Shown piece after piece: positions 8,847 through 17,046 of a DNA stretch of 45,899 nt; position 1 is the first letter of the stretch, and each line of letters begins with the position of its first letter. The stretch is from Prevotella sp. UBA4339 (lineage in GTDB: Bacteria; Bacteroidota; Bacteroidia; Bacteroidales; Bacteroidaceae): contig DGTJ01000056.1 in assembly GCA_002393725.1 (NCBI GenBank), positions 1-45,899 of the forward strand, in the 5' to 3' direction. The translations under genes and the position numbers were made by a program. The notes beneath the pieces were generated by a model. That model was not told where the DNA came from, did not search any database, and saw only the letters and a program-made list of their open reading frames with translations.

Positions 8847-10838
8847 ATGATTATGACGCATCGAAGAATCAAAACCGTGCTACTGATAGCACTGACGGTA
8901 TTACCGCTGTCGAAGATGACAGCTGCCGTCGATCCGAATTTCTACATCTTCCTCTGTTTCGGACAGTCGAACATGGAGGGAGCAGCCCGTCCTGAGGCAC
9001 AGGATCTGAAAAGTCCGGGGCCACGATTCCTGTGGATGCCCGCTGTGGACTATCCTGCCACCGACAAGCTGCCAGCCCGTAAGATGGGTGAGTGGTGCGA
9101 GGCTATCCCCCCGCTCTGTCGTCCTAACACAGGACTGACTCCTGCCGACTGGTTCGGGCGTACGCTCGTCGCTTCACTTCCTGAGAACATCAGGATAGGA
9201 GTAATCCATGTGGCTATAGGCGGTATCGATATCAAGGGATTCCTGCCTGACAGTATCGCTGACTATGTGAAGAGGGCCCCAGGCTGGATGAAGGGCATGC
9301 TCGAAGCATACGACAACAACCCCTATCAGCGGCTTGTGACTCTCGCTAAGAAGGCTCAGAAGGATGGAGTGATCAAGGGTATCCTTATGCATCAGGGTGA
9401 AACGAATACTGGCGACCCGAAGTGGGCGGGGATGGTGCAGCAGGTGTATGACAACCTCTGCGGCGACCTGAATCTGAAGCCTGAGGAGGTGAATCTCTAT
9501 GCCGGTAACATCGTGCAGGCTGGCGGGCAGGGGGTGTGCTTCGCCTGTAAGAAGCAGATCGACGAACTGCCTAAGACCCTGCACACTGCACAGGTTATCT
9601 CTTCAGACGGCTGCAGCAACGGTCCCGACCGTCTGCACTTCGACGCAGCTGGGTATCGCGAACTGGGTTGCCGCTATGGTGAGGCTGTAGCACGATTCTT
9701 AGGATATGAGCCAAAGCGCCCGTATATCGAGATGCCGAAGAGGATAGAAGTGCCTGCGGATGCCCGGTTGGCAGAGACTACCGTTCCTGGCAACGACTTC
9801 CCGAAAGTAGACAAGGAGGGACGAGCCTATTTCCGCATCCAGGCCCCGGAGGCACGCAAGGTGGTGCTCGACATCTGCAGCAAGAAGTATGATATGCAGC
9901 CCGACGGAAAGGGCGGCTGGATGGCTGTCACCGATCCCCTGGTTCGCGGATTCCACTACTATTTCATGAATATCGGGGGTGTGAACTTCATCGACCCTGC
10001 CACAGAGACATTCTTCGGATGCAACCGTGAGGCAGGCGGTATCGAGATTCCTGAAGGCCCGGAGGGTGACTACTATCGTCCGCAGCAGGGAGTGCCTACT
10101 GGAGAGGTGCGCAGCTTCTACTACTATGCCGAGTCGACTGGGGAGTGGCGTCACGCTATGGTATACACCCCGGCAGAATATGACCTGAAGAAGAATGCCA
10201 AGAAGCGCTATCCTGTGCTCTATCTGCAGCATGGCATGGGCGAGGACGAGACCGGCTGGAGCAAGCAGGGCCGTATGCAGCACATTATGGACAATGCCAT
10301 TGCCGGCGGCAGGGCTGTGCCGATGATCGTTGTAATGGAGAGCGGTGACATCAAGGCTCCCTTCAGGGGAGGAGACAACCGTCAGGGAATGAGTACATAC
10401 GGCAACTCGTTCTATAAGGTGATGATCAATGACCTGATACCGGCGATAGACCAGAGATACCGTACCTTGACAGACCGCGACCATCGGGCGATGGCAGGAC
10501 TCTCATGGGGCGGACACCAGACTTTCGATATCGTGCTCAACAATATGGACAAGTTCTCGTACATAGGCACATTCAGCGGGGCAATCTTCGGTCTCGACGT
10601 GAAGACTGCATACGACGGGATATTCTGCAATGCCGAAGACTTCAACAAGAAGATACACTACTTCTTCATGATGAGCGGCACCGAGGGTATGGACAAGATG
10701 TTTGGCACGAAGAAGCTCGTCGACGACCTCAACGCCTTAGGCATCAATGCTCACTACTATGAGTCGGCAGGTACCGACCATGAGTGGCTCACTTGGCGCA
10801 GGGGACTGAATGAATTTATCCCTAACTTGTTCAGGTAA
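8847..10838 (+). CDS. CE6-CE1 double esterase (acetylxylan esterase/feruloyl esterase-like)
   Basis: Bifunctional secreted esterase, 663 residues, with a signal peptide in about the first 27. The N-terminal SGNH-type domain (about 30-285; sialate O-acetylesterase/CE6 group) shows CFGQSNMEG with catalytic Ser about 41, MHQGETN, and LHFDAAGY with the catalytic His. A small E-set/CBM48-like beta domain (FRIQAPEARKVVLDI) follows at about 320-400. The C-terminal esterase D-like CE1 domain has YPVLYLQHGMGEDETGW, MAGLSWGG (Ser about 553) and TDHEWLTWRRGL (His). CE1 plus CE6 fusions are known from Prevotella xylan deacetylation. The linker-CE1 part resembles the same part of the next gene. Likely role: removing acetyl and possibly feruloyl groups from xylan. 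Confidence 0.87.
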   Translation: MIMTHRRIKTVLLIALTVLPLSKMTAAVDPNFYIFLCFGQSNMEGAARPEAQDLKSPGPRFLWMPAVDYPATDKLPARKMGEWCEAIPPLCRPNTGLTPADWFGRTLVASLPENIRIGVIHVAIGGIDIKGFLPDSIADYVKRAPGWMKGMLEAYDNNPYQRLVTLAKKAQKDGVIKGILMHQGETNTGDPKWAGMVQQVYDNLCGDLNLKPEEVNLYAGNIVQAGGQGVCFACKKQIDELPKTLHTAQVISSDGCSNGPDRLHFDAAGYRELGCRYGEAVARFLGYEPKRPYIEMPKRIEVPADARLAETTVPGNDFPKVDKEGRAYFRIQAPEARKVVLDICSKKYDMQPDGKGGWMAVTDPLVRGFHYYFMNIGGVNFIDPATETFFGCNREAGGIEIPEGPEGDYYRPQQGVPTGEVRSFYYYAESTGEWRHAMVYTPAEYDLKKNAKKRYPVLYLQHGMGEDETGWSKQGRMQHIMDNAIAGGRAVPMIVVMESGDIKAPFRGGDNRQGMSTYGNSFYKVMINDLIPAIDQRYRTLTDRDHRAMAGLSWGGHQTFDIVLNNMDKFSYIGTFSGAIFGLDVKTAYDGIFCNAEDFNKKIHYFFMMSGTEGMDKMFGTKKLVDDLNALGINAHYYESAGTDHEWLTWRRGLNEFIPNLFR

Positions 10839-10946
10839 GCGGATATTTAAAATAAAAGTTTCGCATGTACGAGGAGACAACTCCCTGTCTACAAAGAGCA
10901 AGCGAGCTTGCGAAAGTTAAATTTAAAACTTTAATACAAACGGATT

Positions 10947-13103
10947 ATGAGGAAAGTATTGTTAGGACTGATGTTGCTCGCAGGCAGCACGTCAATGTTT
11001 GCACAGTGGGGGCGTCCTGTAGACTACTCTGCAGGCCCCGGATTGAAAGATGCCTATAAGGATTACTTCACAATCGGTGTGGCTGTCAATCAGACTAATG
11101 TGTCGGATGCCGCACAGATTGCAATCATCAAGAAGCAGTTCAACAGCGTCACTGCCGAGAACGACTGGAAGCCAGGTGAGATACATCCGAAAGAGGGCGT
11201 CTGGAATTTTGAAAAGGCCGATAAGATAGCCAACTTCTGCCGTGAGAACGGTATAAAGATGCGTGGACACTGCCTGTGCTGGCACTCACAGTTTGCCGAC
11301 TGGATGTTTACCGACAAGAAGGGCAAGCCTGTGAAGAAGGAGGTGTTCTACCAGCGTCTGCGCGAGCATATCCACACTGTCGTCAACCGCTATAAGGATG
11401 TAGTATATGCCTGGGACGTAGTGAACGAGGCAATGGCCGATGACGGTTTTGCAGCTTTCAGGAACCCGTATCGCCAGAGCAAGCACTTCGAGCTCTGTGG
11501 TGATGAGTTCATCGCAAAGGCCTTCGAGTTTGCCCGTGAGGCTGATCCGACAGGTATCCTTATCTACAACGACTACAGCTGTGTAGACGAGGGTAAGCGC
11601 GAGCGTATCTATAATATGGTGAAGAAGATGAAGGATGCGGGTGTGCCCATCGACGGTATCGGCATGCAGGGGCATTACAACATCTACTTCCCCGACGAGG
11701 CTCAGCTGGAGAAGGCCATCGTGCGCTTCAAGGAGATAGTGAAGCACATACACATCACAGAGCTCGACCTGCGTACAAACACAGAGAGTGGCGGACAGCT
11801 GCGCTTCTCACGCGGTGAGGCAAAGCCGCAGGCTCCATATATCGCTACACTGCAGGAGGATCAGTACGCACGTCTGTTCAGAGTGTTCCGTAAGCATGCT
11901 GACGTCATCGACAATGTCACCTTCTGGAACCTTAGCGACAAGGACTCATGGCTGGGTGTCAACAATCACCCCCTGCCTTTCGATGAGAACTTCAAGGCAA
12001 AGCGCTCGCTGCAGATCATCCGCGAATTCGACGATGCACTCGACAAGCGTCAGCCTAAGGAGGACTTCGTCCCCAACAAGCTGAACCAGCCGGGACAGGA
12101 GTATCCTATGGTTAACTCTGAGGGGTTTGCACGCTTCCGCGTCGTTGCTCCTGATGCTAAGTCGGTCATCGTAAGTCTCGGACTGGGCGGACGTGGAGGC
12201 ACGGTCCTGCGCAAGGACAAGGACGGTGTATGGACCGGTACTACAGAGGGCCCGATGGATCCTGGATTCCACTATTATCACCTCACCATCGACGGTGGTG
12301 TGTTCAATGATCCTGGCACGCACAACTACTTCGGCTCTTGCCGCTGGGAGAGCGGTATCGAGATCCCTGCTCACGATCAGGACTTCTACGCTTACCGCAA
12401 GGATATTCCTCACGGCAATATCCAGCAGGTGACATTCTGGTCGGAGAGTACCGGCAAGATGCAGACCGCCAATGTGTATCTGCCCTACGGCTACGGCAAG
12501 GTGGTAAAGGGCAAGCAGGAGCGTTATCCGGTGCTTTACCTACAGCACGGCTGGGGTGAGAACGAGACCAGCTGGCCTAATCAGGGATGTGCGGGACTGA
12601 TAATGGACAACCTCATTGCCGACGGCAAGATCAAGCCTTTCATTGTGGTGATGGCCTACGGACTGACAAACGACTTCAAGTTCGGTACTATCGGTAAGTT
12701 CACTGCCGAGGAGTTTGAGAAGCTGCTTATCGACGAGCTTATTCCACATATCGACAAGAACTTCCTCACCAAGGCCGACAAGTGGAACCGCGCTATGGCT
12801 GGCCTCTCTATGGGCGGTATGGAGACGAAGCTCATCACCCTGCGTCGCCCGGAGATGTTCGGATACTGGGGACTGCTCAGCGGTGGTCAGTATGCCCCCG
12901 AGGAGATCAAGAATCCAAAGGTTGTGAAGTATATCTTCGAGGGTTGCGGCAGCAAGGAGAATCCTGATGGCATCAACAAGAGTGTAGAGTCGCTGAAGGC
13001 AGCCGGCTACAATGCCGAGGGCCTTATCTCTGAGGGCACAGCCCATGAGTTCCTCACATGGCGTCGATGCCTGTATGCAATGGCTCAGAAACTCTTTAAA
13101 TAA
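10947..13103 (+). CDS. GH10 endo-xylanase fused to CE1 feruloyl esterase (Xyn10D-Fae1A type)
   Basis: Bifunctional secreted enzyme of 718 residues starting MRKVLLGLMLLAGSTSMFAQ (signal peptide). The GH10 barrel covers about residues 25-370: TAENDWKPGEIHP, GHCLCWHSQ, WDVVNEAM with acid/base Glu about 161, and HITELDLR with nucleophile Glu about 272. A CBM48-like E-set domain (about 385-470) follows. The CE1 esterase domain has YPVLYLQHGWGENETSW, MAGLSMGG (Ser about 621) and GTAHEFLTWRR (His). The order GH10-linker-CE1 is that of Prevotella Xyn10D-Fae1A, which cuts xylan chains and releases ferulate. The gene lies 108 nt after the CE6-CE1 gene and 19 nt before CE15. I see no promoter in the 108-nt gap, so I treat it as part of the same unit. 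Confidence 0.93.
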   Translation: MRKVLLGLMLLAGSTSMFAQWGRPVDYSAGPGLKDAYKDYFTIGVAVNQTNVSDAAQIAIIKKQFNSVTAENDWKPGEIHPKEGVWNFEKADKIANFCRENGIKMRGHCLCWHSQFADWMFTDKKGKPVKKEVFYQRLREHIHTVVNRYKDVVYAWDVVNEAMADDGFAAFRNPYRQSKHFELCGDEFIAKAFEFAREADPTGILIYNDYSCVDEGKRERIYNMVKKMKDAGVPIDGIGMQGHYNIYFPDEAQLEKAIVRFKEIVKHIHITELDLRTNTESGGQLRFSRGEAKPQAPYIATLQEDQYARLFRVFRKHADVIDNVTFWNLSDKDSWLGVNNHPLPFDENFKAKRSLQIIREFDDALDKRQPKEDFVPNKLNQPGQEYPMVNSEGFARFRVVAPDAKSVIVSLGLGGRGGTVLRKDKDGVWTGTTEGPMDPGFHYYHLTIDGGVFNDPGTHNYFGSCRWESGIEIPAHDQDFYAYRKDIPHGNIQQVTFWSESTGKMQTANVYLPYGYGKVVKGKQERYPVLYLQHGWGENETSWPNQGCAGLIMDNLIADGKIKPFIVVMAYGLTNDFKFGTIGKFTAEEFEKLLIDELIPHIDKNFLTKADKWNRAMAGLSMGGMETKLITLRRPEMFGYWGLLSGGQYAPEEIKNPKVVKYIFEGCGSKENPDGINKSVESLKAAGYNAEGLISEGTAHEFLTWRRCLYAMAQKLFK

Positions 13104-13122
13104 TCAGCTAATGATGTAGTTT

Positions 13123-14331
13123 ATGAAATCATTGATGATATTATTACTGTGCGCTCTCGCCACCCAGGCGGGCGCACAGTCTTCGTCTGAGAAGGTGCCG
13201 CTGGTGTACTCTGTTGAGAATACCGGAAGCAAGTTTGCCGCTCCTGAGATGCCGGCTGCCGATGCCCTGCCGGAGAGCAGGCAGCTGCCCGACCCGTTGG
13301 AGTGGAGTGACGGCAAGGGCAAGGTGAACAGCTTTGCAGAATGGTCGCGCAGGCGTAGCGAGATAGCCCATGAGATACAGCATTATGGCATCGGCACCAA
13401 GCCTGCAGTGCCCGACGGTGGAGTGATGGCCCGTATGGCGGGCGATACCCTCTACGTGCATGTCACGGTCAACGGCCGCTCTCTGACGCTGAAGTCTACC
13501 ATCACTTATCCGAAAGTGGGCAAGGCTCCATATGCTCTTATGATCGGCACGAGCATGCTGGCACTGCCGAGGAAACTCTTCGAGGACCGTCCTGTCGCCA
13601 TAATGAATTTCCACGAGAAGCAGGTGAACGACTACGGGCAGTGGGGACCTCATCACGAAAGGGGAGAGCACTGCTTCGACCGTCTGTATCCGGAACTGAA
13701 GGACAATGGAGCCTATAGCGAGTGGGCCTGGGGACTGAGTCGTATCCTCGACGGTCTGCAGCAGCTGGGCCCTGAGGTCACGAAGATCGACATGAAGCAC
13801 ATCGGTGTCTCAGGCTGCAGCTATGCAGGCAAGATGGCACTCTACTGCGGAGCATTCGATGAGCGTGTGGCCCTTGTCATAGCCCAGGAGCCGGGAGGCG
13901 GCGGCGCTGCTGCCTGGCGTGCATCGCGTGAGTCGACGAAGGCAGGTAAGAACCTTGAGGATATCGACAAGACCGACTATCACTGGTTCCTCGAGAGCCA
14001 GAAGCAGAACTTTCATGGCGACAGTGTCTATCGTCTGCCTTACGACCAGCATGAGCTGTGTGCGATGGTATGTCCCAGAGCCTTGCTGCTTCTGGGCAAT
14101 CCCGACTATGAGTGGCTCGCTGACGGCTCCATGCTCGTATCAGCCAAGGCAGCAAAGAAGGTATGGGAGAAGTTCGGCATATCCGACCGCTTCGGCTATT
14201 CCATTCAGGGAGGTCACGGCCACTGCCAGCTGCCCGAGATCCAGTTTCCTGAGGTGCAGGCTTTTATCGACAAGTTCCTGCTTGGCAAGGATGCCGACAC
14301 TAAGGATATCCAAAAAGTTTCAGGATTATGA
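13123..14331 (+). CDS. CE15-like glucuronoyl esterase
   Basis: Predicted secreted 4-O-methyl-glucuronoyl methylesterase, which breaks the ester link between glucuronoxylan and lignin; 402 residues with signal peptide MKSLMILLLCALATQAGA. Matches to the bacterial CE15 pattern include WAWGLSRILDGL, GVSGCSYAGKMAL (Ser about 233), the acidic IAQEPGGGGAAAWR block and GGHGHCQLPE (catalytic His about 366). In most CE15 proteins the nucleophile motif is GCSRxGK or a near variant with Arg after Ser. Here the Arg is Tyr (GCSYAGK), which is unusual because that Arg helps the oxyanion hole. The gene sits between the GH10-CE1 fusion and GH95 and its stop overlaps an ATG of the next frame, so it is co-transcribed. 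Confidence 0.8.
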   Translation: MKSLMILLLCALATQAGAQSSSEKVPLVYSVENTGSKFAAPEMPAADALPESRQLPDPLEWSDGKGKVNSFAEWSRRRSEIAHEIQHYGIGTKPAVPDGGVMARMAGDTLYVHVTVNGRSLTLKSTITYPKVGKAPYALMIGTSMLALPRKLFEDRPVAIMNFHEKQVNDYGQWGPHHERGEHCFDRLYPELKDNGAYSEWAWGLSRILDGLQQLGPEVTKIDMKHIGVSGCSYAGKMALYCGAFDERVALVIAQEPGGGGAAAWRASRESTKAGKNLEDIDKTDYHWFLESQKQNFHGDSVYRLPYDQHELCAMVCPRALLLLGNPDYEWLADGSMLVSAKAAKKVWEKFGISDRFGYSIQGGHGHCQLPEIQFPEVQAFIDKFLLGKDADTKDIQKVSGL

Positions 14332-14354
14332 CAAATGACAACAAATATAAAACA

Positions 14355-16829
14355 ATGAAAAAAGTTCTTATTACTATTACATTATGTATCTTAGCACTCT
14401 CGGCAGCTGCCAAGCAGCACAGTCTATGGTACGACAAGCCCGCCTCGCACTGGCTTGAGGCACTCCCTGTGGGCAATTCCCATCTTGGTGCTATGGTCTA
14501 TGGCGGCACCGACGTCGAGGAGATACAGCTTAACGAGGAGACATTCTGGAGCGGCTCGCCCCACGACAACAACAGCCGTGAGGCGAAGGAGTATCTCCAG
14601 GCAGTACGCGACTCCATCTTTGCCGGAAAGGAGGAGGCTGCTCATGCCATTATCGACAAGCATTTCATCAAGGGTCCCCATGGGATGAAGTATCTGCCGC
14701 TGGGCAGTGTACGTCTGGCCTTCGACTATGGAGGCAAGGCATCTCCCGAAGCCTACCGCAGGGAACTCAGCCTCGCTGATGCCCTTAACATCACGAGCTA
14801 TAAGGTGAACGGAGTCTCCTACAAGCGCACTGTCTTTGCCTCGCAGGCCGACAATGCTGTCATCGTGCGTATCGAGGCGGGCAAGGCCGGTGCTCTCGCC
14901 TTCAACATGTCTTTCGACAGTCAGTTGTCCTCCCTCCAGAGGGTTAGCGGCCATCAGCTCTCCGCTATTGTGGATAATGTGGAGCATGAGGGCATTCCTG
15001 CCGGCCTGAAAGCCGAGGCTCGCATCGAGGTGGTCTCCGACGGTGAGGTGGCCGATGGCAGCAGCGATATTACTGTACGCAGCGCTACCACAGCGACGCT
15101 CTATATCGTGGCAGCTACCAATTACGTAAACTATCACGACGTCAGCGGCAGTCCTCTTAAGAAGAACGAGAGCCAGCTCTCCGCCCTCCATCAGCAGGGC
15201 TATAGCCGTCTGCTCGCCAGTCATCTGCAGCGCTACCGGGCTCAGTATGATCGGGTGTCGCTGCGTCTGGACGCTCGTGGAGGATACAGCAGCCTCCCTA
15301 CCGACCAGCGCCTTGCCCGGTTCGACGGCTCCGATCTCGGCATGGTGTCGCTGATGATGCAGTATGGCCGCTATCTCCTCATCTCCTCCTCACAGCCGGG
15401 CGGACAGCCTGCCAATCTCCAGGGAGTGTGGAACGACAAGATGAATGCACCGTGGGATTCGAAATACACCATCAACATCAATGCCGAGATGAACTACTGG
15501 CCGGCACTCATCGGCAACCTTGCCGAGACCCAGCAGCCTCTCTTCTCGATGATTCGCGACCTCAGCGAGACGGGTGCGAAGACAGCACGTGAGATGTATG
15601 GCTGTCGCGGATGGGTGGCTCACCACAATACCGACCTGTGGCGCATAGCAGGTCCCGTCGACGGTACCACTTGGGGAATGTTCCCCACGGGGGGAGCTTG
15701 GCTCACGACACATATCTGGCAGCACTATCTCTTTACCGGCGACAGGCAGTTCCTCGCAGACTACTACCCTGTGATGAAGGGTGCAGCCGACTTCCTGCTC
15801 GACTATATGTGCGAATACCCTGCCGACGGATATATCAGTCAGGCAGCGGGCTGGCTCGTCACCGCGCCTACGGTGTCGCCCGAGCACGGTCCTGTGGGCA
15901 AGCGCACCACTGTGGCAGCAGGTACCACGATGGATGTTCAGATAGTCTTCGATGTGCTCTCTGCTACTGCTAAGGCTGCCAAGCTGTTGGGGCAGGACGA
16001 CTCCTACGTCCAGACCCTCAACACCTGCCTGAGCAAGTTGCCCCCGATGCAGATAGGACGTTACGGTCAGCTTCAGGAGTGGCTTCAGGACGGTGACAAT
16101 CCCAGCGACGAGCATCGCCACATCTCACATCTCTACGGACTCTATCCCTCCAACCAGATATCGCCTTATTCTCATCCGGAGCTGTTTACTGCGGCAGCCA
16201 TCACCCTGAAGCAGCGCGGCGATATGGCCACAGGCTGGAGTCTGGGCTGGAAGACCAACTTCTGGGCTCGTATGCTCGACGGCAACCATGCCTATAAGAT
16301 CATCAAGAACATGCTGAAGCTGTTGCCCGACGACAGGAAGATGCGCGAATATCCTGAAGGCCGCACATACCCCAACCTCTTCGACGCCCATCCTCCCTTC
16401 CAGATCGACGGTAACTTTGGCGTCGCTGCCGGTATCTGCGAGATGCTCCTTCAGAGCCACGACGGAGCCGTACATCTCCTGCCCGCCCTTCCCGACGACT
16501 GGAAAGAGGGTGAGGTGAAGGGCCTGCGCGCTCGTGGAGGCTTTATCGTCGACATGAGCTGGAGCGACGGAGTCATCTCACAGGCGAAGATACAGTCCAC
16601 CATCGGTGGTACACTGCGCCTGCGCAGCTATGTACCCCTGAAGGGTAAGGGCCTTAAGCCGGCAAGCGGTCAGTGCCCCAACGAGCTCTTTGCCCCAGCG
16701 TCGGTGAGACAGCCGCTGAAATCAGCAGAGCTTACTCGTTTTGAGACGCTTCCGGTAAGGAAAGTCTACGAATATGATTTAGAAACTGTTTCAGGTAGTT
16801 ATTATATTTGTAACTTCGCGGACAAATGA
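14355..16829 (+). CDS. GH95 family alpha-L-fucosidase/alpha-L-galactosidase
   Basis: Large secreted inverting exo-glycosidase, 824 residues. I prefer the ATG at 14355 because it starts a normal signal peptide (MKKVLITITLCILALSAAAK); an ATG at 14328 overlaps the stop of the upstream gene. GH95 landmarks are seen in order: LPVGNSHLGAMVYGG and NEETFWSGSP at the N-terminus; NINAEMNYWP, with the two Asn that assist the base; TAPTVSPEHGP, with the probable acid Glu; and FDAHPPFQIDGNFG, with the Asp needed for activity. Known GH95 enzymes remove alpha-1,2-L-fucose, and some act on L-galactose in corn glucuronoarabinoxylan. In this xylan locus with GH97 and a FucP-type permease, alpha-L-galactosidase is a reasonable inference but not proven. 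Confidence 0.9.
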   Translation: MKKVLITITLCILALSAAAKQHSLWYDKPASHWLEALPVGNSHLGAMVYGGTDVEEIQLNEETFWSGSPHDNNSREAKEYLQAVRDSIFAGKEEAAHAIIDKHFIKGPHGMKYLPLGSVRLAFDYGGKASPEAYRRELSLADALNITSYKVNGVSYKRTVFASQADNAVIVRIEAGKAGALAFNMSFDSQLSSLQRVSGHQLSAIVDNVEHEGIPAGLKAEARIEVVSDGEVADGSSDITVRSATTATLYIVAATNYVNYHDVSGSPLKKNESQLSALHQQGYSRLLASHLQRYRAQYDRVSLRLDARGGYSSLPTDQRLARFDGSDLGMVSLMMQYGRYLLISSSQPGGQPANLQGVWNDKMNAPWDSKYTININAEMNYWPALIGNLAETQQPLFSMIRDLSETGAKTAREMYGCRGWVAHHNTDLWRIAGPVDGTTWGMFPTGGAWLTTHIWQHYLFTGDRQFLADYYPVMKGAADFLLDYMCEYPADGYISQAAGWLVTAPTVSPEHGPVGKRTTVAAGTTMDVQIVFDVLSATAKAAKLLGQDDSYVQTLNTCLSKLPPMQIGRYGQLQEWLQDGDNPSDEHRHISHLYGLYPSNQISPYSHPELFTAAAITLKQRGDMATGWSLGWKTNFWARMLDGNHAYKIIKNMLKLLPDDRKMREYPEGRTYPNLFDAHPPFQIDGNFGVAAGICEMLLQSHDGAVHLLPALPDDWKEGEVKGLRARGGFIVDMSWSDGVISQAKIQSTIGGTLRLRSYVPLKGKGLKPASGQCPNELFAPASVRQPLKSAELTRFETLPVRKVYEYDLETVSGSYYICNFADK

Positions 16830-16884
16830 AACAAATAGCAAAGTAAATGTAACGTATAATAAATAGAGTTATAAAAAATTACCC

Positions 16885-16892
16885 TACCTTTG
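16885..16892 (+). promoter_or_regulatory. Promoter -7 box upstream of the second GH3
   Basis: TACCTTTG followed by C is a good Bacteroidetes -7 box. It would start a leader of about 145 nt before the ATG at 17047. No clear -33 box is seen. A second weaker match (TATATTTG, 16803-16810) lies inside the end of the GH95 gene. Confidence 0.6.
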
Positions 16893-16966
16893 CATCAGGA
16901 AATTAAAAAGATCTATAAAAAGAATTGTTTTAGTTATATTAGTATTAGTAGTTAGTAGTTTTTTCC

Positions 16967-17013
16967 ACTTCGGGACATCCGAAAAGCGTTTCGACTGTCC
17001 CGATGTTGTTTTT
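16967..17013 (+). terminator. Stem-loop with T-tract in the leader of the second GH3 (attenuator or small-RNA terminator)
   Basis: CGGGACA (16971-16977) pairs with TGTCCCG. Inside it CGAAA pairs with TTTCG around loop AGCG. The outer stem extends to ACTT/ATGT with one mismatch. TTGTTTTT (17006-17013) follows. The shape is that of an intrinsic terminator, yet it lies between a promoter and the GH3 start, 34 nt before the ATG. Confidence 0.65.
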
Positions 17014-17046
17014 AAGAAGAATATGTATTAGAAACCGACGATACAA

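Noticed and set aside
10900..10920. Short hairpin GCAAG-CGAG-CTTGC before the GH10-CE1 gene considered as a terminator
   Set aside because: Stem of 5 bp and no T-tract; too weak to support a transcription end.
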